DNA of 52,867 bases from Alphaproteobacteria bacterium (lineage in GTDB: Bacteria; Pseudomonadota; Alphaproteobacteria; UBA2966), in the NCBI GenBank assembly GCA_018650465.1, contig JABIFY010000157.1, positions 1-52,867 of the forward strand. Reading direction: 5' to 3'. Both the position numbers and the translations under genes were made by a program. Below, piece after piece: positions 20,626-30,115 of this stretch (positions are counted from its first letter, which is position 1; each line of letters starts with the position of its first letter). The notes below the pieces were generated by a model. The model worked only from the letters and a program-made list of their open reading frames with translations. It was not told the origin of the DNA and made no database searches.

Positions 20626-22047
20626 CTAACCAAATATTTTCAGAAAACGCACGATCTTGCGGGTGCGTTCACTGAACAGGCTTTTGGTATAATAACTACC
20701 CGCGGCGCGTTTGCTGGCTTCGCCCCTTGTCGGGTAAGGCGCAATGACGCCCGCCATGGCGCCGATTTTCATCTTGTTTTGAATGGCCAATGTCCAGGGC
20801 TGGATCAGATCGCCGGCATTTTTGCCAACAATACCTGCGCCCAGAATGCGGCCTTTTTTCGTGGTGATGACCTTGACCAGGCCGTCTTCATCGCGTTCGG
20901 CGCGGGCCCGGTCATTTTCTGAAAAGGGCCAGCGCAAGATGAGGATTTCACCGTGAATGGCGCGGGCCTCGGCTTCTTTCAGACCAACATTGGCCAGTTC
21001 CGGTTCCGTATAGGTTACCCAGGGAGCGGCATCGGTCACCCCTTTCGCGGGCAAGCGGAACAGGGCACTGCGCAAGACAATCCCGGCTTCGAACCCTGCC
21101 ATATGGGTAAATTGCAGACCGCCCGTGACATCGCCAATAGCATAAATCTTTCGATTGGCGGTGCGCAGGCGCTGGTCGACTTCGATGCCCTTCGGGCCTG
21201 ACTTCACACCTGCAGCCTCCAGTCCGAGGCCGTCAATGTTTGCTTTGCGCCCGGCGGCCAGCAACAAGTGACTGCCTTCTATACGTAGCTGTTCACCATT
21301 GCATTCGGCCAGCACGGCAACGCCGTCGCCTGCGGCCTCAACCCCTGTTACGCGTGTGTTTTGATGTAGATCGATACCATCTCGCCGCAGGCAATCTGTG
21401 ACGACGTGCGCCAGTTCCGGATCATCTGCCCCCAAGGCCGTAAACATTTCGATCACCGATACGCGCGCGCCCAGATTGCGATGAGCCTGGGCCAGTTCCA
21501 TGCCAATGGGACCGCCGCCGATTATGATCAGATGATCCGGCAGGGCGGTGTTGTCGAATATGGTTTCATTGGTGAACCAGGAAATCTGATCCAATCCGGG
21601 CACAGGCGGCACCAGAGGCGATGAACCCGTAGCAATCACAAACCGGCGGGCCTTGATGTGAACATCACCGGCGATGACTTCTGTGGCTGAAATAAATTTC
21701 GCAGCGGCCTGGATAACCTTGACCCCCAGGCCTTCGAAGCGCACCACAGAATCATGTGGGGCAATGCCGGCAATGACGTCCTTTACATGCGCCTGGACCC
21801 GGGCAAAATCCACGTCCACTCTAGCCTGGACCCCAAAACGGTCTGCCGCACGGGCCTCAGCTGCGGCCCGACCCGCCGCAATCAAGGCCTTGGAAGGTAC
21901 ACAGCCATAATTCAGACAGTCTCCGCCCATCAGGCCTTTTTCGATCAGGACGGTGTCAGATCCCATTTGACTGGCACCTGCTGCCACCACAAGCCCGGCG
22001 CTGCCGCCACCGATAACGCAGATATCAGTCTCAATATGTTCGGTCAT
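20626..22047 (-). CDS. FAD-dependent pyridine nucleotide-disulfide oxidoreductase (MerA/Lpd-like)
   Basis: 473 residues. FAD motif ICVIGGGSAGLVVAAGA (10-26), redox-active disulfide GGDCLNYGCVPSK (about 41-53), NAD(P) motif IIIGGGPIGMELAQ, second FAD motif YAIGDVTGG, and a C-terminal dimerisation domain. It belongs with mercuric reductase/dihydrolipoyl dehydrogenase relatives. There is no N-terminal metal-binding HMA domain and no C-terminal Cys pair as in MerA, so mercury reduction is unlikely. The C-terminal extension YYTKSLFSERTRKIVRFLKIFG is basic and may touch the membrane. The substrate is unknown. Confidence 0.82.
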   Translation of the reverse strand: MTEHIETDICVIGGGSAGLVVAAGASQMGSDTVLIEKGLMGGDCLNYGCVPSKALIAAGRAAAEARAADRFGVQARVDVDFARVQAHVKDVIAGIAPHDSVVRFEGLGVKVIQAAAKFISATEVIAGDVHIKARRFVIATGSSPLVPPVPGLDQISWFTNETIFDNTALPDHLIIIGGGPIGMELAQAHRNLGARVSVIEMFTALGADDPELAHVVTDCLRRDGIDLHQNTRVTGVEAAGDGVAVLAECNGEQLRIEGSHLLLAAGRKANIDGLGLEAAGVKSGPKGIEVDQRLRTANRKIYAIGDVTGGLQFTHMAGFEAGIVLRSALFRLPAKGVTDAAPWVTYTEPELANVGLKEAEARAIHGEILILRWPFSENDRARAERDEDGLVKVITTKKGRILGAGIVGKNAGDLIQPWTLAIQNKMKIGAMAGVIAPYPTRGEASKRAAGSYYTKSLFSERTRKIVRFLKIFG

Positions 22048-22150
22048 AGTCGGAAAATACCTGCAAAATCATTCTTGATATATAAAGTAACCTAAAGTCT
22101 TTGGAGTCACGGACAAGTGCCCATAATGTGTGTTTTGAGGCGATACATAC

Positions 22151-22173
22151 GCCATATAAGCCATGTATATGGC
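22151..22173. promoter_or_regulatory. Inverted repeat upstream of rpmH
   Basis: GCCATATA-N7-TATATGGC, perfect eight-base arms, in the 338-base gap between the oxidoreductase gene and rpmH. No T-run follows. A possible regulator site; nothing shows which gene it serves. Confidence 0.45.
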
Positions 22174-22278
22174 ATATTGACGATGTACAAGGCGAATAAC
22201 CAAAGCGTGAGCCGGACAGGGCTGTTTCGTGAGCAAGGGTGATTTGCTGCCTGCAAGGCTATTTCCGTCATGATTACG

Positions 22279-22307
22279 TTGACTTGGGCTATTTCAAGCC
22301 GTATACA
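22279..22307 (+). promoter_or_regulatory. Predicted rpmH promoter
   Basis: TTGACT (22279-22284), 17 bases, TATACA (22302-22307), about 75 bases before the rpmH start. A good sigma-70-type match for a strongly expressed ribosomal gene. Confidence 0.6.
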
Positions 22308-22385
22308 CCCAGCTGGATTTCCAGACAGAACAACGCCTGCGCGCTCCATTGGAGGAGCGCTGGTAATTGTTGCGGAGTAGAGCAA

Positions 22386-22520
22386 ATGAAACGTACCTTT
22401 CAACCCAGTAACCTGGTTCGCGCACGGCGCCACGGATTTCGCAGTCGCATGGCGACTGTCGGTGGCCGCAAAGTGATTGCACGTCGTCGTGCCCGTGGGC
22501 GCAAGCGTCTTTCGGCCTAA
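22386..22520 (+). CDS. rpmH: Ribosomal protein L34
   Basis: 44 residues, [18 protein letters not shown], then [23 protein letters not shown]: the standard bL34 sequence, very basic. It is part of the 50S subunit. GGAG stands ten bases upstream of the ATG. It is followed after seven bases by rnpA, as in most bacteria. Confidence 0.98.
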   Translation: MKRTFQPSNLVRARRHGFRSRMATVGGRKVIARRRARGRKRLSA

Positions 22521-22527
22521 GCTTACG

Positions 22528-22947
22528 ATGCCGACCCGGGTCGGACGTCTCAGGCAGCGGTCGCAGTTTTTGCGGGTTGCTGCTGCCAGAAACAAATGGG
22601 TTACTCCGGGCCTGATCCTTCAGGCACGGACGCAGGCGCTGAACGGCGCCGATTTACGTTTAGCGCCCGATGACGCAGACTTGAGAGTCGGCTTCACGAC
22701 CAGTAAAAAAGTTGGCAACGCCGTTGCCCGCAATCGTGCCCGGCGGCGGCTGAGGGCAGCTGTTCACGATCTTTTCGACCGCCATGCCAGATCCGGTATG
22801 GATTACGTCCTCATTGGTCGACGCAGCACGCTGGACCGTCCGTGGAACCGGCTGTTGCAGGATTTGCAACAGGCCATGGTCAAGCTGGATACCTGGTGTG
22901 ACGAGACGCAGACAACGGTTCGGGCAAAAACAGGACAGGTCGGATGA
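22528..22947 (+). CDS. rnpA: Ribonuclease P protein component
   Basis: 139 residues from ATG 22528, beginning [14 protein letters not shown]; the upstream part of the open frame overlaps rpmH and is not used. The signature is [27 protein letters not shown] (RNR motif). It binds the RNase P RNA for tRNA 5' processing. Its stop overlaps the yidD start by four bases (ATGA). Confidence 0.95.
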   Translation: MPTRVGRLRQRSQFLRVAAARNKWVTPGLILQARTQALNGADLRLAPDDADLRVGFTTSKKVGNAVARNRARRRLRAAVHDLFDRHARSGMDYVLIGRRSTLDRPWNRLLQDLQQAMVKLDTWCDETQTTVRAKTGQVG

Positions 22948-23264
22948 CCGGTAACCTCAAAACAACTGAATTTTCACGCGCCTCTAAACTGGCACTCATG
23001 GCGGCCTTGCCCGCCAAGGGACTTGTGCACGTCTATCGCCTGCTGATTTCACCGGTTCTACCTGCCTCCTGCCGTTATGCACCGACCTGTTCAGAATATG
23101 CCCTCGAAGCCCTGACGCATCACGGCATCCTGTCCGGCGGCTGGTACACGCTGAAACGGCTGGCACGCTGTCATCCCTGGGGCGGGTCCGGTTATGACCC
23201 TGTACCTGGTACAGATACAAAACACGATCACGACCACAAACACGATCTATCCTGTCAACATTAG
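22944..23264 (+). CDS. yidD: Membrane protein insertion efficiency factor
   Basis: 106 residues. Conserved core [28 protein letters not shown], then [17 protein letters not shown], with the Cys triad of the family. An amphipathic peripheral protein that helps YidC-dependent insertion. The His/Asp-rich tail (KHDHDHKHD) is variable in this family. The gene sits between rnpA and yidC, its usual place. Confidence 0.95.
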   Translation: MTGNLKTTEFSRASKLALMAALPAKGLVHVYRLLISPVLPASCRYAPTCSEYALEALTHHGILSGGWYTLKRLARCHPWGGSGYDPVPGTDTKHDHDHKHDLSCQH

Positions 23265-23305
23265 ACATTCATCATTTTCTTTTCCTGAGAGCGACGACAA
23301 AACCC

Positions 23306-25108
23306 ATGTTGGAACAACGTAATCTAATTCTTGCGATCGCCTTATCCGTCGCGATCATTGTGGGTTTTGAAATGCTTAGCCCGGCACCACCGCCCGTCCC
23401 TGAACAGGTAGTGCAACAAACGACGGGCGCCCCTGCGACCGGTGGTGACGCCAGCAGTGTGCCGGTTGTCGGCAGCACAGGGCCTGGCAGCGTACCGATC
23501 GCAAACAATATTCCCACGCCAGGCGGCGCCCCTTCTGCCGGTGCCGTGGCCAACGCCGTTCGTGCCGACGTCATCGCCAAAGGCCCGCGCATCACCTTCG
23601 ACAACAGCCGCATTCACGGTAGTATCTCATTGGTTGGTGGCCGTATTGATGATCTGACTCTGACGGATTATCGCGAAACTGTTGACCCCACCAGCCCGCA
23701 AATCGTTTTGCTGTCGCCCGCCGGTACCGCCAAACCTTATTACGCTGATTTCGGCTGGACGACCGGGCCTGGTGTAAAGATAAACACACCAACCCCCCAG
23801 ACCCTGTGGAAAAGCAACAAGCGTACGCTGGAAGCTGGCTCAACGGCGACATTAAGCTGGAACAACGGCGAGGGCCTGACTTTCAAACGCCTGATTGCCC
23901 TGGACGAAGACTTCATCTTTACAGTGACGGACATCGTGGAAAACCAGACGGGCGAAGCCATATCGCTTTACCCTTACAGCCTGGTCTCGCGTACGGGCCT
24001 GCCGGAAACCACAGGCTTTTATATTCTGCATGAAGGTGCCTTGGGTGTTTTCGACGAGACTTTGAAAGAAGTTGATTACGAGGACATGCAGGAAGAACAG
24101 AAAATTCCTGTTGCCAGTACCGGCGGCTGGATTGGCATTACCGACAAATACTGGCTAGCGGCCCTGATCCCCGATCAAAAAGCAAAGATTAACGCCAACT
24201 TCGGCCATTCGATTTCCAATGGCCAGGAAAAATTCCAGATCGATTACCTGCACGGTGTGCATACTGTTGAGGCCAAATCTTCGACCCAGGTCATCAATCA
24301 CCTGTTCGCCGGAGCCAAGGAAGTTCACGTCCTGGATTCCTATGAAGTAAAATACGGCGTTAAACGCTTTGATCTGGCGGTCGACTTCGGCTGGTTCTAT
24401 TTCCTGACAAAACCCTTTTTCTATGCCATCGACTGGTTTTACAAATTGCTGGGCAACTTTGGCCTCGCCATTTTGGCCCTGACGGTTTGCGTGCGTATCG
24501 TCTTCTATCCGCTGGCCAACAAATCCTTCAAGGCCATGGGTGCCATGAAGCGGCTACAGCCGGAAATGACCAAACTGCGTGAACGTCATGGCGATGACCG
24601 GGCCAAGTTGAACCAGGAAATGATGGCCCTGTACAAAAAAGAAAAAGCCAATCCTATGGCAGGCTGTTTGCCTATTGCCTTGCAGATTCCGGTGTTTTTC
24701 TCGCTGTATAAAGTGCTGTTTGTTTCTATCGAAATGCGCCACGCCCCTTTCTATGGCTGGATCAGCGATCTGTCGGCCGCGGATCCGACAAGCCTTGTGA
24801 ACCTCTTTGGCCTGATCCCCTGGACCCCGCCTGAATTTATTCCGGCATTGGGTGTCTGGCCGATCATCATGGGTATCACGATGTTCTTGCAGCAAAAACT
24901 GAACCCGCAACCAGCGGATCCAATGCAAGCAAAAATCTTTATGTTCCTGCCCTTTGTCTTCACCTTCATGCTGTCAACCTTCCCGGCTGGTCTGGTGATT
25001 TACTGGTCTTGGAACAACGCCCTGAGCATGGCCCAGCAGTGGATCATCATGAAGCGCGCTGGCGTCAAACCCGGTGGCAAAGCTGGTGGCAACGCCGTCA
25101 GCAAATAG
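23306..25108 (+). CDS. yidC: Membrane protein insertase YidC
   Basis: 600 residues, the size of Gram-negative YidC. N-terminal membrane anchor (about 7-25, LILAIALSVAIIVGFEML), a Pro/Gly-rich linker, the large periplasmic P1 domain (about 95-340), then the conserved membrane part with GNFGLAILALTVCVRIVFYPLANKS, MAGCLPIALQIPVFFSLYKVL and FTFMLSTFPAGLVIYWSWNN. It inserts inner-membrane proteins with or without Sec. Confidence 0.97.
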   Translation: MLEQRNLILAIALSVAIIVGFEMLSPAPPPVPEQVVQQTTGAPATGGDASSVPVVGSTGPGSVPIANNIPTPGGAPSAGAVANAVRADVIAKGPRITFDNSRIHGSISLVGGRIDDLTLTDYRETVDPTSPQIVLLSPAGTAKPYYADFGWTTGPGVKINTPTPQTLWKSNKRTLEAGSTATLSWNNGEGLTFKRLIALDEDFIFTVTDIVENQTGEAISLYPYSLVSRTGLPETTGFYILHEGALGVFDETLKEVDYEDMQEEQKIPVASTGGWIGITDKYWLAALIPDQKAKINANFGHSISNGQEKFQIDYLHGVHTVEAKSSTQVINHLFAGAKEVHVLDSYEVKYGVKRFDLAVDFGWFYFLTKPFFYAIDWFYKLLGNFGLAILALTVCVRIVFYPLANKSFKAMGAMKRLQPEMTKLRERHGDDRAKLNQEMMALYKKEKANPMAGCLPIALQIPVFFSLYKVLFVSIEMRHAPFYGWISDLSAADPTSLVNLFGLIPWTPPEFIPALGVWPIIMGITMFLQQKLNPQPADPMQAKIFMFLPFVFTFMLSTFPAGLVIYWSWNNALSMAQQWIIMKRAGVKPGGKAGGNAVSK

Positions 25109-25133
25109 ACTGCTGATCGAACAGGGTAAACCC

Positions 25134-25817
25134 ATGTCAGATGACACAAGCCTGCCGCCGATAGATCCGGATTCGCCCTCACTTGATGCCGCAACCATCG
25201 AGCGCGGTCGGTTAATGTTTGCGGGCCCCTGCGATTTTATTCACGGGACCAACAAACTGGGTGATTTGCCCGACATGGCCCTGCCGGAAATTGCCTTCGC
25301 CGGCAGATCAAACGTGGGCAAGTCCAGCCTGGTCAACGCACTAACCGGTCGCAAAACCCTGGCCCGGACATCACAAACACCGGGCCGTACCCAACAGATC
25401 AATTTCTTTAATCTCTCGAAGGCTCTCTATCTGGTGGACCTGCCGGGTTATGGCTATGCCAAAGCATCAAAGACCTCCATCAAAAGTTGGACCCACCTGG
25501 TCGATACTTATCTGAAGGGCCGCGCCAGTCTGGCCCGGGTTTTTGTCTTGATTGATTCCCGACACGGCCTGAAAGACAAAGACCGTGAGGTCATGACCAT
25601 GCTGGACGTCAACGCTGTGCCCTATCAGGTCGTACTGACCAAGATCGACAAGACACCGGGTGCGGAACTTAAAAAACGGCTGGCCGAGACCTATGTCGAA
25701 TTGCGCAAACACGTGGCGGCCCATCCGGAAATCATTGCCACCAGTTCGGATAAAGCCATCGGCATCGAAGCCTTGCGCGCCCATATATCAACCCTGGCCG
25801 ACACCACGCATTTTTAG
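25134..25817 (+). CDS. engB: Ribosome biogenesis GTPase EngB/YihA
   Basis: 227 residues from ATG 25134, 25 bases after yidC; an earlier in-frame ATG lies inside yidC. GTPase motifs: G1 GRSNVGKSS, G2 around TPGRTQQINFF, G3 DLPGYG, G4 TKID, G5 TSS. Needed for 50S subunit assembly. The family's core is about 200 residues; the N-terminal 30 are extra and acidic. Confidence 0.95.
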   Translation: MSDDTSLPPIDPDSPSLDAATIERGRLMFAGPCDFIHGTNKLGDLPDMALPEIAFAGRSNVGKSSLVNALTGRKTLARTSQTPGRTQQINFFNLSKALYLVDLPGYGYAKASKTSIKSWTHLVDTYLKGRASLARVFVLIDSRHGLKDKDREVMTMLDVNAVPYQVVLTKIDKTPGAELKKRLAETYVELRKHVAAHPEIIATSSDKAIGIEALRAHISTLADTTHF

Positions 25818-25892
25818 GCCCGGCTCTGACTTGATCCGGCCTTCGCGAAATGCGCTCTGGCCCTGGCCTTTTTAATCCAGTACAAATTCAGC

Positions 25893-26813
25893 ATGATGTC
25901 ACAAGCAAACGATCAAAAGACTCCCGAGCAATGGTTGCACACGGCCCAGACCCTGTCCGAGGCCCTGCCCTATATGCGTCAATTTGCCGGGCAAACCTTT
26001 GTCATTAAATATGGCGGCCATGCCATGGGTGATGCAGAACTGGCGGAACGCTTTGCCAGTGATATCGTCTTAATCAAACATGTCGGCATTAATCCGGTGA
26101 TCGTTCATGGCGGTGGGCCACAAATCGGCAAGATGCTGGATCGCCTTGCGATCAAAAGCGAATTTATCGACGGCCTGCGGGTCACAGATCAGACCACCGT
26201 CGAAATTGTCGAGATGGTGCTGTCGGGATCGATTAACAAACAGATCGTCACGGCCATCAACGGGGCCGGCGGCACAGCCATGGGCCTGTCGGGCAAAGAC
26301 GGTCGCCTGATCGAGGCGGAAAAGCTGCATCGAACCAAAAAGGATCCGGACTCGAACATTGAAAAAGTTCTGGATCTCGGTTTTGTGGGTGAACCGAAAA
26401 AGATTAATCCGCATGTTCTGAATGTATTGGAACAATCTGATGTCATTCCGGTTATCGCCCCCATTGGCGTGGGCGAAAACGGCGAAACCTATAACATTAA
26501 TGCCGACACTGCCGCCGGTGCCGTAGCCGCGGCCATCGGGGCCAGCAAGCTGATCATGATGACCGACATCGCCGGAATTTTGGACAGTGATGACCAACTA
26601 ATGCCGGAAATCACGGCGGACACGGCCCGTGACATGATTGCCGACGGCACTATTCACGGCGGCATGATCCCCAAGATCGAAACCTGCCTGAACGCCATCG
26701 ACCATGGCACGCGCTCCGCCACCATTCTGGACGGCCGCATCCCCCACGTTCTGCTGCTGGAAATTTTCACAGCCCACGGCGTCGGCACGATGATCGCGGG
26801 GCCGGAGGTTTAA
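25893..26813 (+). CDS. argB: Acetylglutamate kinase
   Basis: 306 residues. Motifs: [11 protein letters not shown] (phosphate binding), [52 protein letters not shown], and [10 protein letters not shown]. It phosphorylates N-acetylglutamate in the second step of arginine (ornithine) synthesis. The start is MMSQ at 25893 or the next codon. The long N-terminal helix fits arginine-sensitive hexameric forms; this is family knowledge, not shown here. Confidence 0.96.
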   Translation: MMSQANDQKTPEQWLHTAQTLSEALPYMRQFAGQTFVIKYGGHAMGDAELAERFASDIVLIKHVGINPVIVHGGGPQIGKMLDRLAIKSEFIDGLRVTDQTTVEIVEMVLSGSINKQIVTAINGAGGTAMGLSGKDGRLIEAEKLHRTKKDPDSNIEKVLDLGFVGEPKKINPHVLNVLEQSDVIPVIAPIGVGENGETYNINADTAAGAVAAAIGASKLIMMTDIAGILDSDDQLMPEITADTARDMIADGTIHGGMIPKIETCLNAIDHGTRSATILDGRIPHVLLLEIFTAHGVGTMIAGPEV

Positions 26814-26852
26814 GTTTTTGAATTGGAGGAGGGCATCAGCCATACGCTCTCA

Positions 26853-26950
26853 GTCATCCCGCACTTGATGCGGGATCCCTGCGGCTGTCAAATTGAAATG
26901 CATTGAAATATGCGACAAAAGCGTAGACCTCGCATCAAGTGCGGGGTGAC
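26853..26950. repeat. Intergenic inverted-repeat element
   Basis: GTCATCCCGCACTTGATGCG at 26853-26872 (continuing GGATCCC) pairs with CTCGCATCAAGTGCGGGGTG at 26929-26948, arms about 22 bases, 50 bases apart. A common kind of alphaproteobacterial intergenic repeat. Between two convergent genes, so it may also stop transcription. Confidence 0.8.
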
Positions 26951-27028
26951 GGAGTGTGGTGGGAGATAGTCGTTCCGAAATGGAAATGGCGTCAATTCAA
27001 CAACTATTGTTGCGATGCAGCCCAGTCC

Positions 27029-28282
27029 TCAGTCCGCAAAGAAATCCAGATACCAGGACATTTCGTCTTCGGTGAGGGGGTAATCAACACCGTCCCGGGC
27101 GTTGATATGTTCCGAGGGTGGGACTTTGGCGACGATTTTTTGCACGTCCATGGCGGTACGCATGGATAAACCCGAGGCCCAAACCAGGGCTGTAATCGTC
27201 TTACCGCTTTTTGATTCGATAATTTTGTGGCCGATGTGCGGCGGGACCTCGGCCTTGATGGCCATGGCCCGCACGAGCAATTCATATTCCCGTTTCTTGA
27301 TCAGTTTGGCGACTTCTGCATCCGTCAGACCACCAGCCTCAACAAGCTCCTTTGCCTTGTCCTGTAGAATTTCTTCATCATCCGTTACATCGTGTTTTTC
27401 AATGCCATCCTTGACGGCGGCGCGGACTTCTTTTTCGGTTTCTTTGTCCAGATCATGTGTTTCAGCAAGAATGTCCAACAAGGACAGACTGACAAAACCG
27501 GCAATATGGCGCATGGCGCCTTGTGACAGCAAAGGCCGGTTTACCAGCGGTAAATGCCAGCCTTTTTTGTCGGCGGCCTGATCGACAATCTGGTCCAGGG
27601 TTTCCTCACGGATTTGGGCGTTTTTGTTGGCCAGAAGCTGTTCAACAGCAGGGATATCCCTCGCTGCGACAATCGCATCCGAGACATCCGGACTGATGAC
27701 AGCGCGTTTTGAAATGGCACTTATGGCCCCGGAAGTTGACCCTGTCTGTATGATTTCCATCAGGTCATCATCACTGAGCAAGGGCGAATATTCCAGAATG
27801 GGGGCGGCAACAATCAGTTCCACATCCTTCGCCAACTGGTCGATAATATTTTGCGGTATATTATCAGCTCGTTTGATTTCTTCGGCGACGATCTGGCGCA
27901 CCCTTGTGAGATTGTCATTGGCCAGGGTTTCCAGAACCTGAAAGGTCAATTCCTGAAGTTTTTCAGATTCGGTCTCGGATATGTTCGGGACCAGACGACC
28001 AATTTTTAATGCCAGATCACAACGCACTTCGTCGTTATCATCCGTTGACAAGATAACGTCGGCCTGGCGCGGTGTATTTTTGTTGGTGGCAACCTTGCGC
28101 CGCACAGTGGGCGACTCGTCTTCCGCCAGAAAATAAAGAACTTCCGGTTTTACGTCCTTGCGTTTCGCCAGTTCCTTGCGCTCCGCATGGCTGGTACTGG
28201 TCGCCAGGCCCTTTGATTCTTCGTAAGTGACCTCCTTTTTATTGGCGACCTTTTTGCCTTTTCCAAATAAATTACCGAACAT
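27029..28282 (-). CDS. DUF2336 HEAT-repeat-like protein
   Basis: 417 residues, helical, with repeats of the kind KPEVLYFLAEDESPTVRRKVATN and DVILSTDDNDEVRCDLALKIG, i.e. HEAT/DUF2336 units. No membrane segment or signal peptide. DUF2336 proteins are found in alphaproteobacteria, often near signalling genes, with unknown function. Its start overlaps the stop of the diguanylate cyclase gene as TAATG, so the two are made together, suggesting a role in c-di-GMP signalling. Confidence 0.8.
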   Translation of the reverse strand: MFGNLFGKGKKVANKKEVTYEESKGLATSTSHAERKELAKRKDVKPEVLYFLAEDESPTVRRKVATNKNTPRQADVILSTDDNDEVRCDLALKIGRLVPNISETESEKLQELTFQVLETLANDNLTRVRQIVAEEIKRADNIPQNIIDQLAKDVELIVAAPILEYSPLLSDDDLMEIIQTGSTSGAISAISKRAVISPDVSDAIVAARDIPAVEQLLANKNAQIREETLDQIVDQAADKKGWHLPLVNRPLLSQGAMRHIAGFVSLSLLDILAETHDLDKETEKEVRAAVKDGIEKHDVTDDEEILQDKAKELVEAGGLTDAEVAKLIKKREYELLVRAMAIKAEVPPHIGHKIIESKSGKTITALVWASGLSMRTAMDVQKIVAKVPPSEHINARDGVDYPLTEDEMSWYLDFFAD

Positions 28283-30090
28283 TACGTACCCCTCACAATA
28301 TTTCCGCCGGGCAACATTACAGCATACCCGCCTTTGCCTGAATGTTTAACATCATACATCGCCCCGTCCGCCCGGGCGATTAATTCGGTCATGGTTTCTT
28401 CTGACCTGGGGTCACTCACCGCGATCCCGACCGAAATTCCCAGCGGATTTTCATCGTCTGCGGACCAGGACTTGAGCTGTTCGGCATCCGCCATCAACAG
28501 GCGGGCTTTGGTCATGGCCCCGTCTTCATCTGTGTCTTCTGTCCACAAGGCAAATTCATCACCACCCAGGCGCGCCGAGAGATCGCCGATGCGACTGCCG
28601 CCTTTCAGAATATCAGACAACAAGATCAAGACTTCGTCTCCGGCTGAATGCCCCTTAACGTCATTGACCATTTTGAAGTTGTCCAGATCAACATAAACAA
28701 GCGCACCAGACCGGCCAGTTCTGCGATGGTGCGCCAATCTGTCACCCATGTCGTCATAAAAGGCACGGCGATTAAACAGACCGGTCAGTTCATCGATGCG
28801 GGACAAGCGTTCCAGTTTTTCATGAATTGAAATTTGTTCAACAGCAATGCCAACGCGCGCTGCAACACCAGCCAACAAAGCCATAGCATCTTCGCTCCAG
28901 TCTTCCTGGTCAACACCCCTGGCAATGGCGATGGCACCATTGACCTCGCCCCGATAGCGACAGGCAGCCGTCAATATCTGGTGCATGCCCACCTGGCGTT
29001 CAACAACCCCACGCGGGTCACCATGCAACATGACCTCGGAAACAGAATCAGATGCTTCTTTTGGAATGGGTGAAGACGTACCGCCATGTTCTGCCGCATT
29101 CGTAAAGCCATTTTGCGTATCCCCACGCATCACCCAGCAATGGCGGGCCTCTACGGCGGCAGCGATGGCCTCGGCAGCGGTAGCCAGCATGCGGCCAGGC
29201 TCAACTTCATTTCGGATGGCGTCGACAATGGTGTTCAACAATTCGTTGCGATTACGCTCTCGCTGTAAATCCTGATCGCGCTGACGGGTATCAGTCATAT
29301 CCCTGGCAACCCCACGGGCCCCCAACCATTCACCCGTTTCAGAATGAACCGGCACTGATGAAATCAGCAAACAAGCCGCCGAACCATCGGCTGCCCTGAG
29401 CCAGACTTCGGCATCGACCAGCGGCACTTCGCTATCGAAAGGGAAAGGCAGACTTTTGTCATGCTTGTGATGCATCAAATTTCGCGGCGGGTTACCGTTC
29501 AGCTTGTGAGCCGAAAAGCCAAGCACACCCCGTTCAGAGACAAATTTAAAGTTGCCGTTTTTGTCCGTCTCCCAAGCGAAGTCAGCAGAACAGGTCACGA
29601 GGTCCTTGAACAACTGACGTGAGGTCAAAAGAGCGTTGATGAAGTTTCGCTCCATCGTGGTTTCACGAGACAGCACCACAACAAAGGATGTTCCGGCATC
29701 ATTTTTCATGGGCAGGAAAACGACTTCGATGGAGCCACCACCGCTGATTTCCGGCAAATCCAGTTTTTCCGAGACGGCCTTGTTACCACCAATAACATCG
29801 GCCAGCAAACCGCGTATTTCTGGCGCGCCACCAGCGGAGAAAAGAGCCGCCAGGAGTTGGCCTTTTTGATTTTGCGCCGCCAGCTTGCCTCGCCGGTCCA
29901 GCATTACCGCAGGGCCTTCAAACCCAAGTAACAGACTTTCCGGTGACAGCGACAGCATGTCGGGCCACTCGACACCTTCATTCAAAGAGGCAGCAGGCGC
30001 GTTCGTAACGTCAGCAGAACCGGCCTCTGAACCTTCTTCAGTTATCCCTTTCAGGACCATGGGTGTATCCTGACCCGCCATCATCGCCAC
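28282..30090 (-). CDS. Diguanylate cyclase with PAS and GAF domains
   Basis: 602 residues. Order: an N-terminal PAS-like domain (about 45-150), a second PAS (about 160-280, FAWETDKNGNFKFVSERGVLGFS), a coiled segment, GAF (about 290-430) and GGDEF (about 440-600). The catalytic RLGGDEFALW is intact, and the inhibitory site RxxD (RIGD) lies exactly five residues before it, so product control is likely. Supporting motifs are SRIDELTGLFNRRAFYDDM and YVDLDNFKMVND. A cytoplasmic enzyme making c-di-GMP. It is the middle gene of three signalling genes. Confidence 0.9.
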   Translation of the reverse strand: MAMMAGQDTPMVLKGITEEGSEAGSADVTNAPAASLNEGVEWPDMLSLSPESLLLGFEGPAVMLDRRGKLAAQNQKGQLLAALFSAGGAPEIRGLLADVIGGNKAVSEKLDLPEISGGGSIEVVFLPMKNDAGTSFVVVLSRETTMERNFINALLTSRQLFKDLVTCSADFAWETDKNGNFKFVSERGVLGFSAHKLNGNPPRNLMHHKHDKSLPFPFDSEVPLVDAEVWLRAADGSAACLLISSVPVHSETGEWLGARGVARDMTDTRQRDQDLQRERNRNELLNTIVDAIRNEVEPGRMLATAAEAIAAAVEARHCWVMRGDTQNGFTNAAEHGGTSSPIPKEASDSVSEVMLHGDPRGVVERQVGMHQILTAACRYRGEVNGAIAIARGVDQEDWSEDAMALLAGVAARVGIAVEQISIHEKLERLSRIDELTGLFNRRAFYDDMGDRLAHHRRTGRSGALVYVDLDNFKMVNDVKGHSAGDEVLILLSDILKGGSRIGDLSARLGGDEFALWTEDTDEDGAMTKARLLMADAEQLKSWSADDENPLGISVGIAVSDPRSEETMTELIARADGAMYDVKHSGKGGYAVMLPGGNIVRGT

Positions 30091-30115
30091 CCTGTATTAC
30101 GCCAGGAAAGCATGG

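Noticed and set aside
20529-20633. N-terminal extension of the cupredoxin-like protein
   Set aside because: The start at 20528 has a ribosome-binding site and directly begins a signal peptide.
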